Shown here: in pieces, positions 1 through 6,006 of the stretch
Position numbering within the stretch: the first letter of the stretch is position 1
Layout: every line of letters begins with the position of its first letter
NCBI GenBank assembly: GCA_934678955.1
Contig: CAKUSI010000114.1
Location: 1-10,525 of the forward strand
Reading direction: 5' to 3'
From: an uncultured Austwickia sp.
GTDB taxonomy: Bacteria; Actinomycetota; Actinomycetes; Actinomycetales; Dermatophilaceae
DNA: 10,525 nucleotides
Made by a program: the position numbers and the translations under genes
The notes under the pieces: generated by a model
The model's input: the letters and a program-made list of their open reading frames with translations, nothing else
What the model was told of the DNA's origin: nothing
Databases searched by the model: none

Positions 1-60
1 CCATCATGCCAGGTGGCCCCCGGATCCCCAAACCGAGGAACCGCGCCAAAACAAGCCACC

Positions 61-78
61 AGGACGCCCAGGACGCCC
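61..78. repeat. 9-bp tandem repeat downstream of the hydrolase gene
   Basis: AGGACGCCC occurs twice head to tail with no mismatch, just past the stop codon of the leftmost minus-strand gene. I see no convincing terminator hairpin with a T tract in bases 1-85, and no gene there. Confidence 0.6.
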
Positions 79-85
79 ACTCGCG

Positions 86-970
86 CTAGGCGACAGCGGC
101 CGCCGTCAGGATCACGTCCGCCAGCCCGTCGGGCGCCTGATAGTGCGGTCCGAGGCCTCCGAAGATGCCCACGCAGGTCAGCATCTCGTGGTCACGGGCT
201 AGCTGCTTGGCCTCTTCGATGATCTCGTCGTCCATGCCGCCGCGGGACAGCACGAGCCACGTCGGCACGGGCAGCCGCCCGTACAAGCCCGTGTCCGGGT
301 AGTAGGGATCGTCCGGCGCCACCTTGTATCCGCCCTGCGCGCTCTCCGGACGCGGCAGGTGCAGCCACGTCCCGTCCGGCAGGTCGCGCATCGACCACTC
401 GACCTCCGTGCGCAGTCCCGGCTCGATGTCGGACAGCAACCAATCCTCCGCCGCCCTGGCCACCAGGCTCTCCACCAGGGCCACGCGCTCCGCGGCGCCG
501 CTGCCGGTCCTCCCGAAGTAGAACCGCTCCGTCAGGCCCTCCGTGATCTGCGGGGTGGCGGCGAAGGCCAAGAGTTCCTCGGTCTGGCCTCGTTCCCGTA
601 CCACCGACGCGCCCACCGAGACGACCGCCCGTGCGAGGGAAGGATGCTCGGCGGCGACCGCCATGGCGTAGTACCCCGCCAGCTCCAAGCCTGCCAGCAC
701 CGGCCGGTACAGCCCGAGACGCTCCGCGACCGCCGCGATGACCGCGCGGGCTTCAGCGGCCCTCGTGAGCGTGCCCTCGCTGTGCCCGTGGCCAGGAAGA
801 TCGAGCGACCACGCCCGGACCCGCCCGTCCAGCACCTTGACGACGGATTCCCATGCGGGCGCGCAGTACCCGGGAGAATGCACTAGCAGTACGTCGGTGC
901 CGGACCCGCCGTAGTCGATGAGGCTGAGAGACGTCCCGCCGAGGTCCAGCGTGCGTGGGGTCCCGATCAT
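86..970 (-). CDS. alpha/beta-hydrolase-fold protein with Glu at the nucleophile position
   Basis: This 294-residue protein has the order of an alpha/beta hydrolase fold. There is a first core strand with an HSPG turn (about residues 27-34, in place of the usual HG oxyanion motif), then DLPGHGHS (58-64), a nucleophile elbow, a late acidic turn (GGMDDE), and a C-terminal GPH that fits the catalytic histidine. The elbow reads G94-L95-E96-L97-A98-G99. In the family consensus small-x-nucleophile-x-small the central residue is Ser, Cys or Asp; here it is Glu, codon GAG at 683-685. The enzyme may therefore be inactive, bind a ligand, or use Glu in an Asp-like way. No signal peptide is seen, so it is probably cytosolic. 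I chose the ATG at 968-970 because GGAG lies about 10 bases upstream. A longer frame reaching 1051 would add an Arg-rich stretch unlike a folded domain. An in-frame GTG three codons upstream is possible. The substrate cannot be told from sequence. Confidence 0.85.
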   Translation of the reverse strand: MIGTPRTLDLGGTSLSLIDYGGSGTDVLLVHSPGYCAPAWESVVKVLDGRVRAWSLDLPGHGHSEGTLTRAAEARAVIAAVAERLGLYRPVLAGLELAGYYAMAVAAEHPSLARAVVSVGASVVRERGQTEELLAFAATPQITEGLTERFYFGRTGSGAAERVALVESLVARAAEDWLLSDIEPGLRTEVEWSMRDLPDGTWLHLPRPESAQGGYKVAPDDPYYPDTGLYGRLPVPTWLVLSRGGMDDEIIEEAKQLARDHEMLTCVGIFGGLGPHYQAPDGLADVILTAAAVA

Positions 971-1198
971 GGTGCTCACTCTCCGGCCACTGACGTGACT
1001 GCGGCCCAACCGGCGGCTGCTTCTTCGCCGCAACCGCTGCGTCAGTGGCATTGCGTCGGGCTCACCCTATCCCGTCGCCCGCGTTTCGAAGGCGGGGTTC
1101 GACGTGCCGAGGATCACGGATTCCGTTGAAAAAACTCATGATTCACGACCCGGACGAAGATCGAGCAACGCCCGCGGCGGACGGGCGACAATGCATCG
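971..1198. other. divergent intergenic region, 228 bp
   Basis: This gap separates the hydrolase gene (minus) from the DUF1992 gene (plus) and should carry both promoters. A TAGGGT hexamer on the minus strand (1064-1069) fits the actinobacterial -10 pattern TANNNT, but no good -35 lies upstream of it. On the plus strand TTGAAA (1126-1131) resembles a -35 but has no matching -10. I see no small gene; the short ATG at 1191 meets a stop after three codons. Promoter assignment here is a guess. Confidence 0.35.
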
Positions 1199-1711
1199 GT
1201 GAGCCAGTGGGAGTCGTGGGTCGAACGGCAGATTCGGGAGGCGAGGGAGCGTGGCGAGTTCGACAACCTGCCGGGCACCGGCAAACCGCTGGACCTGTCC
1301 GATGCCAACGATCCCGACTGGTGGATCAAGCGGTACGTCGCCCGCGAGGGCCTCGACACCTCGCTGGTGGTCCACCCGACGCTCGCGCTGCGGCGCGAGG
1401 CGGCCGGCTATCCCGCCTCGCTCGCCGACGTCCCCACCGAGGACGCCGTACGAGAAATCATCCGCGACTACAACCGGCGCGTCGTGGAGGACCGCCGCCG
1501 TCCCAGCCTCGGCGGGCCGATGCCGCCCGTCGCGCCCCGCCTCGACGTGGACGAGATCGTCGCCGGTTGGCGTGCTCTTCGACACCAGTTGGAGGGCGAA
1601 CGCCTCGCTGCCACTAAGGAGCTGGATGATGAGTCGAAGAAGTCGGCGTCGCTTGCCTCCCTTCCCTGGTGGCGGCGACTCTTGACTCGCCGTCAGGGTG
1701 GTCAGGAGTAG
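1199..1711 (+). CDS. DUF1992 / DnaJ-family domain-containing protein
   Basis: The 170-residue product matches from memory the DUF1992 domain (PF09350), also annotated as a DnaJ-homologue subfamily C member 28 conserved domain. The recognisable core is residues 3-70: W-E-S-W-V-E-R-Q-I-R-E-A, then G-E-F-D-N-L-P-G-T-G-K-P-L-D-L (19-33), then D-P-D-W-W-I-K-R (38-45) and an L-R-R-E segment (64-67). There is no J domain with HPD, so the DnaJ name reflects a region shared with a eukaryotic protein, not proven co-chaperone activity. The C-terminus is a charged helix followed by WWRRLLTRR. It is soluble, with no signal peptide. The start is GTG at 1199; the ribosome-binding site is weak. A small membrane-protein gene follows 50 bp downstream on the same strand. 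The biochemical role of the bacterial family is not established to my knowledge. Confidence 0.9.
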   Translation: MSQWESWVERQIREARERGEFDNLPGTGKPLDLSDANDPDWWIKRYVAREGLDTSLVVHPTLALRREAAGYPASLADVPTEDAVREIIRDYNRRVVEDRRRPSLGGPMPPVAPRLDVDEIVAGWRALRHQLEGERLAATKELDDESKKSASLASLPWWRRLLTRRQGGQE

Positions 1712-1761
1712 CCCCATCGGAGCATGTCGCCCAGGCTCCTCACGCCCGTACGATCGGCCTC

Positions 1762-2088
1762 ATGACCGCCATGGAACTGCGCCAGGCCCACAGCGTCCAG
1801 ACGGCCCCGGTGACCGCCATCGGGCTGATCGGCGGCTACCTCGTGGCCCGCGAGACGGGCATCCGACCACTCGGCGGCGTCGTCCTCGGGGCGGCCGGCG
1901 CGTACGCGGCCCGGACCTGGTGGGCGCGCGGCGGCGTCGGCCAAGCGGCGGGGTTAGGCGGCGTCTACCTCGCGAGCTTCGGCCTCTCTCACCCGCTGGC
2001 CAAGAGGATCGGCGCCTGGCCGGCGGTCCTCGCGATGACCGGTTTCACGGCGGGCGCGGCGTACGCCATCTCCGACTACCCCAACTGA
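1762..2088 (+). CDS. small hydrophobic membrane protein of unknown function
   Basis: This is a 108-residue protein rich in Gly and Ala. Hydrophobic stretches at about residues 17-29, 36-52, 62-77 and 86-104 suggest three or four short membrane helices. Positive residues (R30, R35, R51, R56, K81, R82) lie in the loops, and the tail is a short YAISDYPN. I do not recognise a named family; it resembles small conserved actinobacterial membrane proteins annotated as hypothetical. I prefer ATG 1762 (or 1771, three codons later) over the frame's earlier opening at 1669, because the earlier part overlaps the end of the DUF1992 gene and reads as non-protein-like sequence. No strong Shine-Dalgarno precedes 1762. 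The gene is on the same strand as DUF1992 with a 50-bp gap and may be co-transcribed. It ends convergent with the amylase gene. Confidence 0.7.
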   Translation: MTAMELRQAHSVQTAPVTAIGLIGGYLVARETGIRPLGGVVLGAAGAYAARTWWARGGVGQAAGLGGVYLASFGLSHPLAKRIGAWPAVLAMTGFTAGAAYAISDYPN

Positions 2089-2175
2089 ACGACCCGACCC
2101 AACAGAACGACCCGCAACGCAACTGACCACTCGCTACGGCACTGAATGACCCGCAAACCCCCACTGAGCGGCCCG
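2085..2175. repeat. five degenerate 12-bp direct repeats between convergent genes
   Basis: Copies of the consensus CTGAACGACCCG begin at 2085, 2103, 2123, 2142 and 2164, so spacing is 18-22 bp. Copies 1, 2 and 4 are near identical; copy 3 (CTGACCACTCGC) and copy 5 (CTGAGCGGCCCG) are diverged. The first copy contains the stop codon of the membrane-protein gene, and the last ends two bases before the stop of the amylase gene. The plus strand here is rich in C and A and poor in G. That would suit a Rho-loading site for plus-strand transcripts, but this is inference. Confidence 0.55.
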
Positions 2176-2176
2176 G

Positions 2177-3562
2177 TCAGGCCTCCAGCACAGCCCACCC
2201 GTGCGGCGGCAGCGTGACCTTCCCGCCGCGCAGCTCGCCCGAACCCGCCAGCAATGACCGGGCTCCCGGCGCCGGCAGCGCGCACCGGCCGTCCTCCAGG
2301 CTCAACGCGACCAGCAGCCGCTGCGCCCCCGACGTGGCCGGCATCTGCGGTCCGGGGCGCACCTCGTAGACGTACTGCGTGTTCGTCAGGTGCACCCTCG
2401 CCGTCCGCGCGGCGTGCAGCCAGCGGTGCCGACGGCGCAGCCCGATCAGGTCCCGGTGCATCGTCCAGATGCCCTCGCCCAGGCGGGAGAGCTGCTCGGG
2501 CAGCTCCGGAAACAGCGGCCTTACCTGGTCGTCCCCGCCGATCCGGTCCTCCTTGACCCCGTGATAGCCCTGTTCGTCGCCGTAATAGATCGCCGGGGTC
2601 CCCGCGACGCTCGCTAGCACCGCGACCGCGTGCGCCACGTGCCGCGCGTCGTCCAGTCGGCTCGCGATGCGGGTCACGTCGTGGTTGCCGACGAACGTGT
2701 AGGGGATGAACGTCTCCGCGAACTCGTCGTGTCGGCGCAGCGCGTGGTCGAGCTCCCAGAAGTTGGCGTCGTTGAGCGAACTCCAGGTGGCCTTCCACAA
2801 CTCGTACTGGGTGACCGCGTCCATCCCGGTCTCCTCCACGATCCCCGGGTAGTCGCCGTGGATCACCTCCCCGACGAGGTACGCCTCCGGAAAACGTTTG
2901 CGGACGCGCGGCAGCACCCGCGCCCAAAACGAGGGCTCGACGGCATACGCGGCGTCGAGGCGCCAGCCGTCGATCCCGCGGTCGAGCCACGTCGTCATGA
3001 CGTCGACGACCAGGTCCGCCACCGCGTCGCTCGAGTGGTCGAGAGCGATGAGCCCGCCGTGGCCCTCGAACGTGTCGTAGTCGGGCCGCACGCCCTCCCG
3101 CCACGGGCCGTCGGGCCAGCGCAGCCGGAAGAGCTCGGCTTCGGGCGCGGAGGGCCCTTCCCGCAGGACCTTCTGGAAGGCCGGGTGGGCCCACCCGACG
3201 TGGTTGAAGACGCCGTCCAGCAGCACCCGGATGCCGCGCCCGTGGCAGGCCTGGATGAGCCGCGTGAGATCGGTCTCATCGCCGAGCCGGGGATCGACGC
3301 GATAGAAGTCGAGCGTGTCGTAGCCATGCGTGGCGCTGGCGAAGATCGGTGCCAGGGCCAGGCCGTTGCATCCCAGCTCGATCAGGTAGTCCAGCCAGGG
3401 AAGCAGCCGGTCCAAGCGGTGACGCGCACCGCCACCCTCGATCGCGCGAGCCAGCGCAGTGGGCTCGGATCCGCCCGTCACCGCGGCCAATTCCTGCTCG
3501 GCGCCCACGAACCCGAGCGGGTAGACGTGCCACCAGATCGCGTCCTGCACCCAGGAAGACAC
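2177..3562 (-). CDS. GH13 alpha-amylase-family glycoside hydrolase
   Basis: A 461-residue enzyme of glycoside hydrolase family 13, expected to hydrolyse or transfer alpha-glucosidic bonds in maltodextrin-like glucans. The four conserved GH13 regions are all present. Region I is D116-G-V-F-N-H121; region II is G-W-R201-L-D203, with D203 as nucleophile; region III is V-G-E232, with E232 as acid/base; region IV is F-V-G-N-H294-D295. The beta/alpha barrel runs from about residue 8 to about 380 (opening IWWHVYPLGF), followed by a small C-terminal beta domain (about 385-461). There is no signal peptide or carbohydrate-binding module, so it is probably intracellular. It also lacks the N-terminal domain of neopullulanases and cyclomaltodextrinases, although the core looks closest to that group; the exact specificity is open. 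The start is GTG at 3560-3562, with AAGGAG seven bases upstream. No transporter or regulator of maltodextrin use is adjacent. Confidence 0.93.
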   Translation of the reverse strand: MSSWVQDAIWWHVYPLGFVGAEQELAAVTGGSEPTALARAIEGGGARHRLDRLLPWLDYLIELGCNGLALAPIFASATHGYDTLDFYRVDPRLGDETDLTRLIQACHGRGIRVLLDGVFNHVGWAHPAFQKVLREGPSAPEAELFRLRWPDGPWREGVRPDYDTFEGHGGLIALDHSSDAVADLVVDVMTTWLDRGIDGWRLDAAYAVEPSFWARVLPRVRKRFPEAYLVGEVIHGDYPGIVEETGMDAVTQYELWKATWSSLNDANFWELDHALRRHDEFAETFIPYTFVGNHDVTRIASRLDDARHVAHAVAVLASVAGTPAIYYGDEQGYHGVKEDRIGGDDQVRPLFPELPEQLSRLGEGIWTMHRDLIGLRRRHRWLHAARTARVHLTNTQYVYEVRPGPQMPATSGAQRLLVALSLEDGRCALPAPGARSLLAGSGELRGGKVTLPPHGWAVLEA

Positions 3563-3569
3563 GGCTGCT

Positions 3570-3575
3570 CTCCTT
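3570..3575 (-). promoter_or_regulatory. ribosome-binding site of the GH13 gene
   Basis: AAGGAG on the minus strand, seven bases before a GTG codon, fixes the start of the amylase-family gene at 3562. The encoded protein then opens directly on the barrel sequence SSWVQDAIWWH. Confidence 0.75.
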
Positions 3576-3815
3576 GTCCGCCCACCGATTCTGCCGATCC
3601 TGCAGTAGGCGGCGCATCAACGGAGCGAGCACTCGCACAGCGGATTTCCAGGGGTCGGCCCTCGCGGCAGGCCCGCGAGGGAGCGATGGGCTGGTCGGAG
3701 ACCCACCCTACGGCGCGGCGCCGAGGCCTGCGTGGGGGTGGAGGACTCCCGCGTGCGCCGCGGTATTCGTAGGCTGTGCCAAGCAGGCCCCTACCCGGGA
3801 CGCCTGCCAGGGACG

Positions 3816-3821
3816 AGGAGG
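3816..3821 (+). promoter_or_regulatory. ribosome-binding site of the PNPOx-like gene
   Basis: AGGAGG lies four bases before ATG 3826. The spacing is a little short, but the perfect match selects this start over an open frame that extends far upstream. Confidence 0.7.
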
Positions 3822-3825
3822 ATCC

Positions 3826-4278
3826 ATGACGGACACCACCGACGGTGGGGCGGATCAGTACACCCCGGTCATCCATCTCGACGAGGCGGCCTGCTGGGCC
3901 GTGCTTCGCAGGTTGGAGTTCGGGAGGCTCGCCTACCGCTTGGGGACCCATCTGGACATCGCCCCGGTCAACTACGCGGTGCACGAGAACCAGCTCGTGT
4001 TCCGGACCGCGATCGGCAGCAAGCTCTCCGGCATCCTCGGGGACGGCGAGGTCGTCTTCGAGGTGGACGAGGTCACCGACAAGGAGGCCGTCAGCGTCGT
4101 CGTGCGAGCGCTCGCCCGCGAGATGAGCGGCGGCGAGGCCCGCTGGGCCGACCAGATGCGCCTGCGCCCCTGGGTGCCGACGGTCAAGGACCACGTCGTG
4201 GTGTTGCAGCCGCTGCGCATCACGGGGCGCCAGTTCGACATCTCCCGGCCCTGGAAGCGGATGCGCCCCGGCGGCTGA
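3826..4278 (+). CDS. pyridoxamine 5'-phosphate oxidase-fold (PF12900-like) flavin/F420-binding protein
   Basis: The 150-residue protein fits the split-barrel flavin-binding family related to pyridoxamine 5'-phosphate oxidase, in the actinobacterial PF12900 type sometimes called nitroimidazole-reductase-like. Family landmarks recalled from other members are visible in order: an N-terminal helix ending LRRLEFGRLAY (28-37), A-P-V-N-Y (46-50), F-R-T-A-I-G-S-K-L (59-67), G-E-V-V-F-E-V-D-E-V (74-83), S-V-V-V-R-A-L-A-R-E (90-99), and L-R-P-W-V-P with K-D-H (113-123). Such proteins bind FMN or F420 and usually act in small-molecule redox chemistry; the actual cofactor and substrate cannot be told here. 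There is no signal peptide, so it is cytosolic. The start is supported by AGGAGG. The next gene on the strand starts 134 bp downstream, so co-transcription is possible but not tight. Confidence 0.87.
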   Translation: MTDTTDGGADQYTPVIHLDEAACWAVLRRLEFGRLAYRLGTHLDIAPVNYAVHENQLVFRTAIGSKLSGILGDGEVVFEVDEVTDKEAVSVVVRALAREMSGGEARWADQMRLRPWVPTVKDHVVVLQPLRITGRQFDISRPWKRMRPGG

Positions 4279-4401
4279 CCCCGCTGTCGACCGCTCACCG
4301 ACCGCGGCTCCGCCGGACGCTCCTGCTGTCCACACCCGCCCCGCCATCGCCCGTCGTCCACAGCCGTCCGCGGCACGCGGCGGGGGTCGCGCGTCCGTGC
4401 T

Positions 4402-4405
4402 GGAG
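4402..4405 (+). promoter_or_regulatory. ribosome-binding site fixing the start of the glycosylase gene
   Basis: GGAG is seven bases before ATG 4413. No ATG, GTG, TTG or CTG codon occurs in frame between this start and the glycosylase core at residue 52, so the repetitive N-terminus must be translated if the core is. Confidence 0.65.
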
Positions 4406-4412
4406 TGGTCGT

Positions 4413-5126
4413 ATGACTCCGCCCGACGAGGTCCCCGCGGCTGACGTTCCCGCCACCGAGGCTCCACCCCCCGGTATTCCACCGCCCGGTATTCCAGCCG
4501 CCGACGTCCCTGCCGCCGACGTTCTTCCCGGCCACACTCCAGGCCCCGACCTCCCTGCGGCCCTCATCCGCCCCGCCTGGGCGGAGGGAAGCGACCTTCT
4601 GCGGCACTACTACGACACCGAGTGGGGCATGCCGGTCCGCGACGAAGCCGGGTTGCTGGAGCGGATCTGCCTGGAGGGATTCCAGGCCGGCCTGTCCTGG
4701 GAGCTGATCCTGCGTCGCCGCCCGGCCTTCCGGGCCGCTTTCGCCGACTTCGATCCCGACACGGTGGCCGCGTTCGGGCCGGCGGACGTCGAGCGCCTCA
4801 TGGCCGACCCGTCGATCGTGGGCAACGCGCGCAAGATCGAGGCCACGATCGGCAACGCGCGCGCCACCGTGGAGCTCAGATCCGAAGGGGGCCTGGCCGA
4901 CCTCGTCTGGTCCTTCCTCCCGAGCGAGACCATCGCGCCCCGCACCGTCGAGGAGATCCCCTCGACATCCCCCGAGGCGGACGCATTGGCCAAAGAACTG
5001 CGACGGTGCGGGTTCCGGTTCGTCGGGCCGACGACGATGTATGCGCTCATGCAAGCGATCGGCATGGTCGACGCCCACATCGTGGGCAGTCCGCGGCGAG
5101 GCTCCTCCGGCGTCTGGCCCACCTGA
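4413..5126 (+). CDS. tag: DNA-3-methyladenine glycosylase I homologue, atypical (zinc snap lost, Pro-rich N-terminus)
   Basis: The product has 237 residues. Residues 52-237 align by eye with E. coli Tag, which removes 3-methyladenine from DNA in base excision repair. Shared landmarks are Y66-x-D-T-E-W-G (Tag Y16 and W21), I-C-L-E88-G-x-Q-A-G-L-S-W96 (Tag E38 and W46), I-G-N-A-R-A (146-151), a D-L-V-W-S-F block (163-168), E-I-P-S-T-S (181-186), C-G-F-R-F-V-G-P-T-T (199-208) and A-H222-I-V-G. The known Tag zinc ligands are C4, H17, H175 and C179. The matching positions here are P54, Y67, H222 and S226, so only one ligand remains. Residues 1-51 are an added tail of Pro-rich pentapeptide repeats; E. 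coli Tag begins at the equivalent of about residue 51. The protein may be a structurally zinc-free glycosylase or a diverged paralogue. It is cytosolic and ends convergent with the next gene. Confidence 0.88.
   Translation: MTPPDEVPAADVPATEAPPPGIPPPGIPAADVPAADVLPGHTPGPDLPAALIRPAWAEGSDLLRHYYDTEWGMPVRDEAGLLERICLEGFQAGLSWELILRRRPAFRAAFADFDPDTVAAFGPADVERLMADPSIVGNARKIEATIGNARATVELRSEGGLADLVWSFLPSETIAPRTVEEIPSTSPEADALAKELRRCGFRFVGPTTMYALMQAIGMVDAHIVGSPRRGSSGVWPT
4431..4565 (+). repeat. 15-bp period coding repeat (nine Pro-rich pentapeptides)
   Basis: Residues 7-51 of the glycosylase homologue split into nine successive pentapeptides of the pattern [V/I/A/T/L]-P-x-x-[D/G/E/L], the seventh shifted by one (VLPGH). 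At DNA level CCCGGTATTCCA recurs at 4470 and 4485, and GCCGCCGACGT recurs at 4497 and 4512, each exactly 15 bp apart. This points to duplication by slippage rather than chance composition. Confidence 0.75.
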
Positions 5127-5129
5127 GGG

Positions 5130-5178
5130 TGAGACCCCGAGGATGCGGCCCCGACGATGAGACTTCGAGGATGCGGCC
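5130..5178. repeat. 28-bp period direct repeat between convergent genes
   Basis: TGAGACCCCGAGGATGCGGCC is not written out twice because the second copy differs only in having TT for CC in the CCCC tract. The copies lie at 5130-5150 and 5158-5178, with 19 of 21 bases the same. Within the unit the octamer CGA[G/C]GATG recurs at 5138, 5152 and 5166, exactly 14 bp apart. The block fills most of the 58-bp gap between the stop of the glycosylase gene and the stop of the next minus-strand gene. No T-tailed terminator hairpin is seen. Confidence 0.65.
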
Positions 5179-5184
5179 GGGGGG

Positions 5185-5979
5185 TCAGTCCTCGCGGAAG
5201 AAGCCGTCCAGCCAGGACTGCTGGGGTTCCTCGGCTGGCGGAGCCAGGGCGCGCTGTTGCTCCTCGAGCTCGCGCGTGCGGCGCTCGACCCTCGTCCGGG
5301 CCGAAGATACCGACGCCACGGGGGCTACTGCCTCGTCCTCCGCGGCGTCGCCCTCGGCTGCCTCGTGCAGGTCGTCGGCCGGCGGTTCGACTGGTGTCCG
5401 GTAGTCGGTGACCTCCAGGTAGCCCTGGTCGACGCGCACCCAGTCGCGGGACAGCACGGTGGTGGCCAGGTTGATCTCCCATTCCGGCAACGCCAGCAAC
5501 GCGTCCTCGGTCAGGCGGCTCCCGGCCAGGATCGTCGCCCCCAGGTAAAGGCCACCGCCGGTGCTCCGGGCGATCCGGATCGCGTTGAGGAGGTCCCCGC
5601 GCTGCGCATCCCCCAGACCGCCCAGGTTGACCCGGCGGCGCGACAGCGGCTCGATCCGCCGGACCGCGGCGAGGATCTCTGGCGTGTGCAGGCAGTGCAG
5701 GTGCAGCAGCAGCGCAAGCTCACCCGCGATGTCGCCGTCGGCCGCGGCCCGCCACAGGATGCCCGGCGGGGCGTCCAACCCTTGTCGGGTGCCGGGGGGA
5801 CCCTTCTCCGCGAGGCTCACCAGCGGGCTGTTCGCGACGTCGCCACCCGAGAGTTGGAGGCGCAGCAAGTGCCAGGCGTATCCCTGCGCCTCGTGGAGCA
5901 GGAGGATCCAGCGGGGTTGTATGCCGAGGTCCACGCGGTTCTTCGTGCCCACGAGGATGCTCGCGGTGACCGCGCTCAT
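5185..5979 (-). CDS. protein of unknown function with acidic linker and C-terminal charged helix
   Basis: I do not recognise this 264-residue protein. Residues 1-190 look like a folded, mainly soluble domain: an N-terminal VTASILVGTKNRVDLGI, an LHEAQGYAWHLLRLQL helix, a very Leu/His-rich LALLLHLHCLH (88-98), and IARSTGGGLYLGATILAG (136-153). It ends in DWVRVDQGYLEVTDYRTP. An acidic, Ala/Pro-rich linker follows (about 196-217), then a charged helix that could form a short coiled coil (228-243) and a tail QQSWLDGFFRED. There is no signal peptide or clear membrane helix. I chose ATG 5977-5979, with AGGCGAGG just upstream. A second ATG at 6069, with GAGG five bases upstream, would add 30 residues including two GKSHA repeats and cannot be excluded. 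The gene lies 177 bp after the glycosyltransferase on the same strand, so a shared transcript is possible. Coding is supported by the long frame and the orderly domain pattern, not by homology. Confidence 0.7.
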   Translation of the reverse strand: MSAVTASILVGTKNRVDLGIQPRWILLLHEAQGYAWHLLRLQLSGGDVANSPLVSLAEKGPPGTRQGLDAPPGILWRAAADGDIAGELALLLHLHCLHTPEILAAVRRIEPLSRRRVNLGGLGDAQRGDLLNAIRIARSTGGGLYLGATILAGSRLTEDALLALPEWEINLATTVLSRDWVRVDQGYLEVTDYRTPVEPPADDLHEAAEGDAAEDEAVAPVASVSSARTRVERRTRELEEQQRALAPPAEEPQQSWLDGFFRED

Positions 5980-6006
5980 GGCCTCGCCTGCCCGCTCACG
6001 ACATCT

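Larger units (their letters stand above)
3563..3825. other. divergent intergenic region, 263 bp
   Basis: This gap lies between the GH13 gene (minus) and the PNPOx-like gene (plus). It holds an inverted repeat GCGAG-CA-CTCGC (3625-3636), about 60 bp upstream of the GH13 start. That is a possible operator, but short enough to be chance. TAGGCT (3770-3775) fits an actinobacterial -10 for the plus-strand gene, without a clear -35. No small gene is evident. Confidence 0.3.

Noticed and set aside
1045..1198. Possible sigma-type promoters (TTGAAA at 1126, TAGGGT at 1064-1069 minus strand)
   Set aside because: Neither has a partner hexamer at acceptable spacing, so they are mentioned only in the intergenic note.
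2630..3772. A 380-residue plus-strand frame opposite the GH13 gene
   Set aside because: It is the complement of a gene with intact catalytic motifs, and its own sequence is low in domain-like pattern, so it is a GC-driven shadow.
4305..4315. Small hairpin CGGC-TCC-GCCG after the PNPOx-like gene
   Set aside because: A four-base stem without extension or T tract is too weak to call a terminator.
4326..4362. Two DnaA-box-like 9-mers (CTGTCCACA and TCGTCCACA), same orientation, 28 bp apart
   Set aside because: Each has one mismatch to TTGTCCACA. There are only two, no AT-rich element lies nearby, and no dnaA, dnaN or gidA gene is present, so an origin is not supported.
3478..5078. Two minus-strand frames (334 and 368 residues) opposite the PNPOx-like and glycosylase genes
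   Set aside because: Both overlap strongly supported plus-strand genes with ribosome-binding sites and family motifs. The frames also run through the intergenic gaps.
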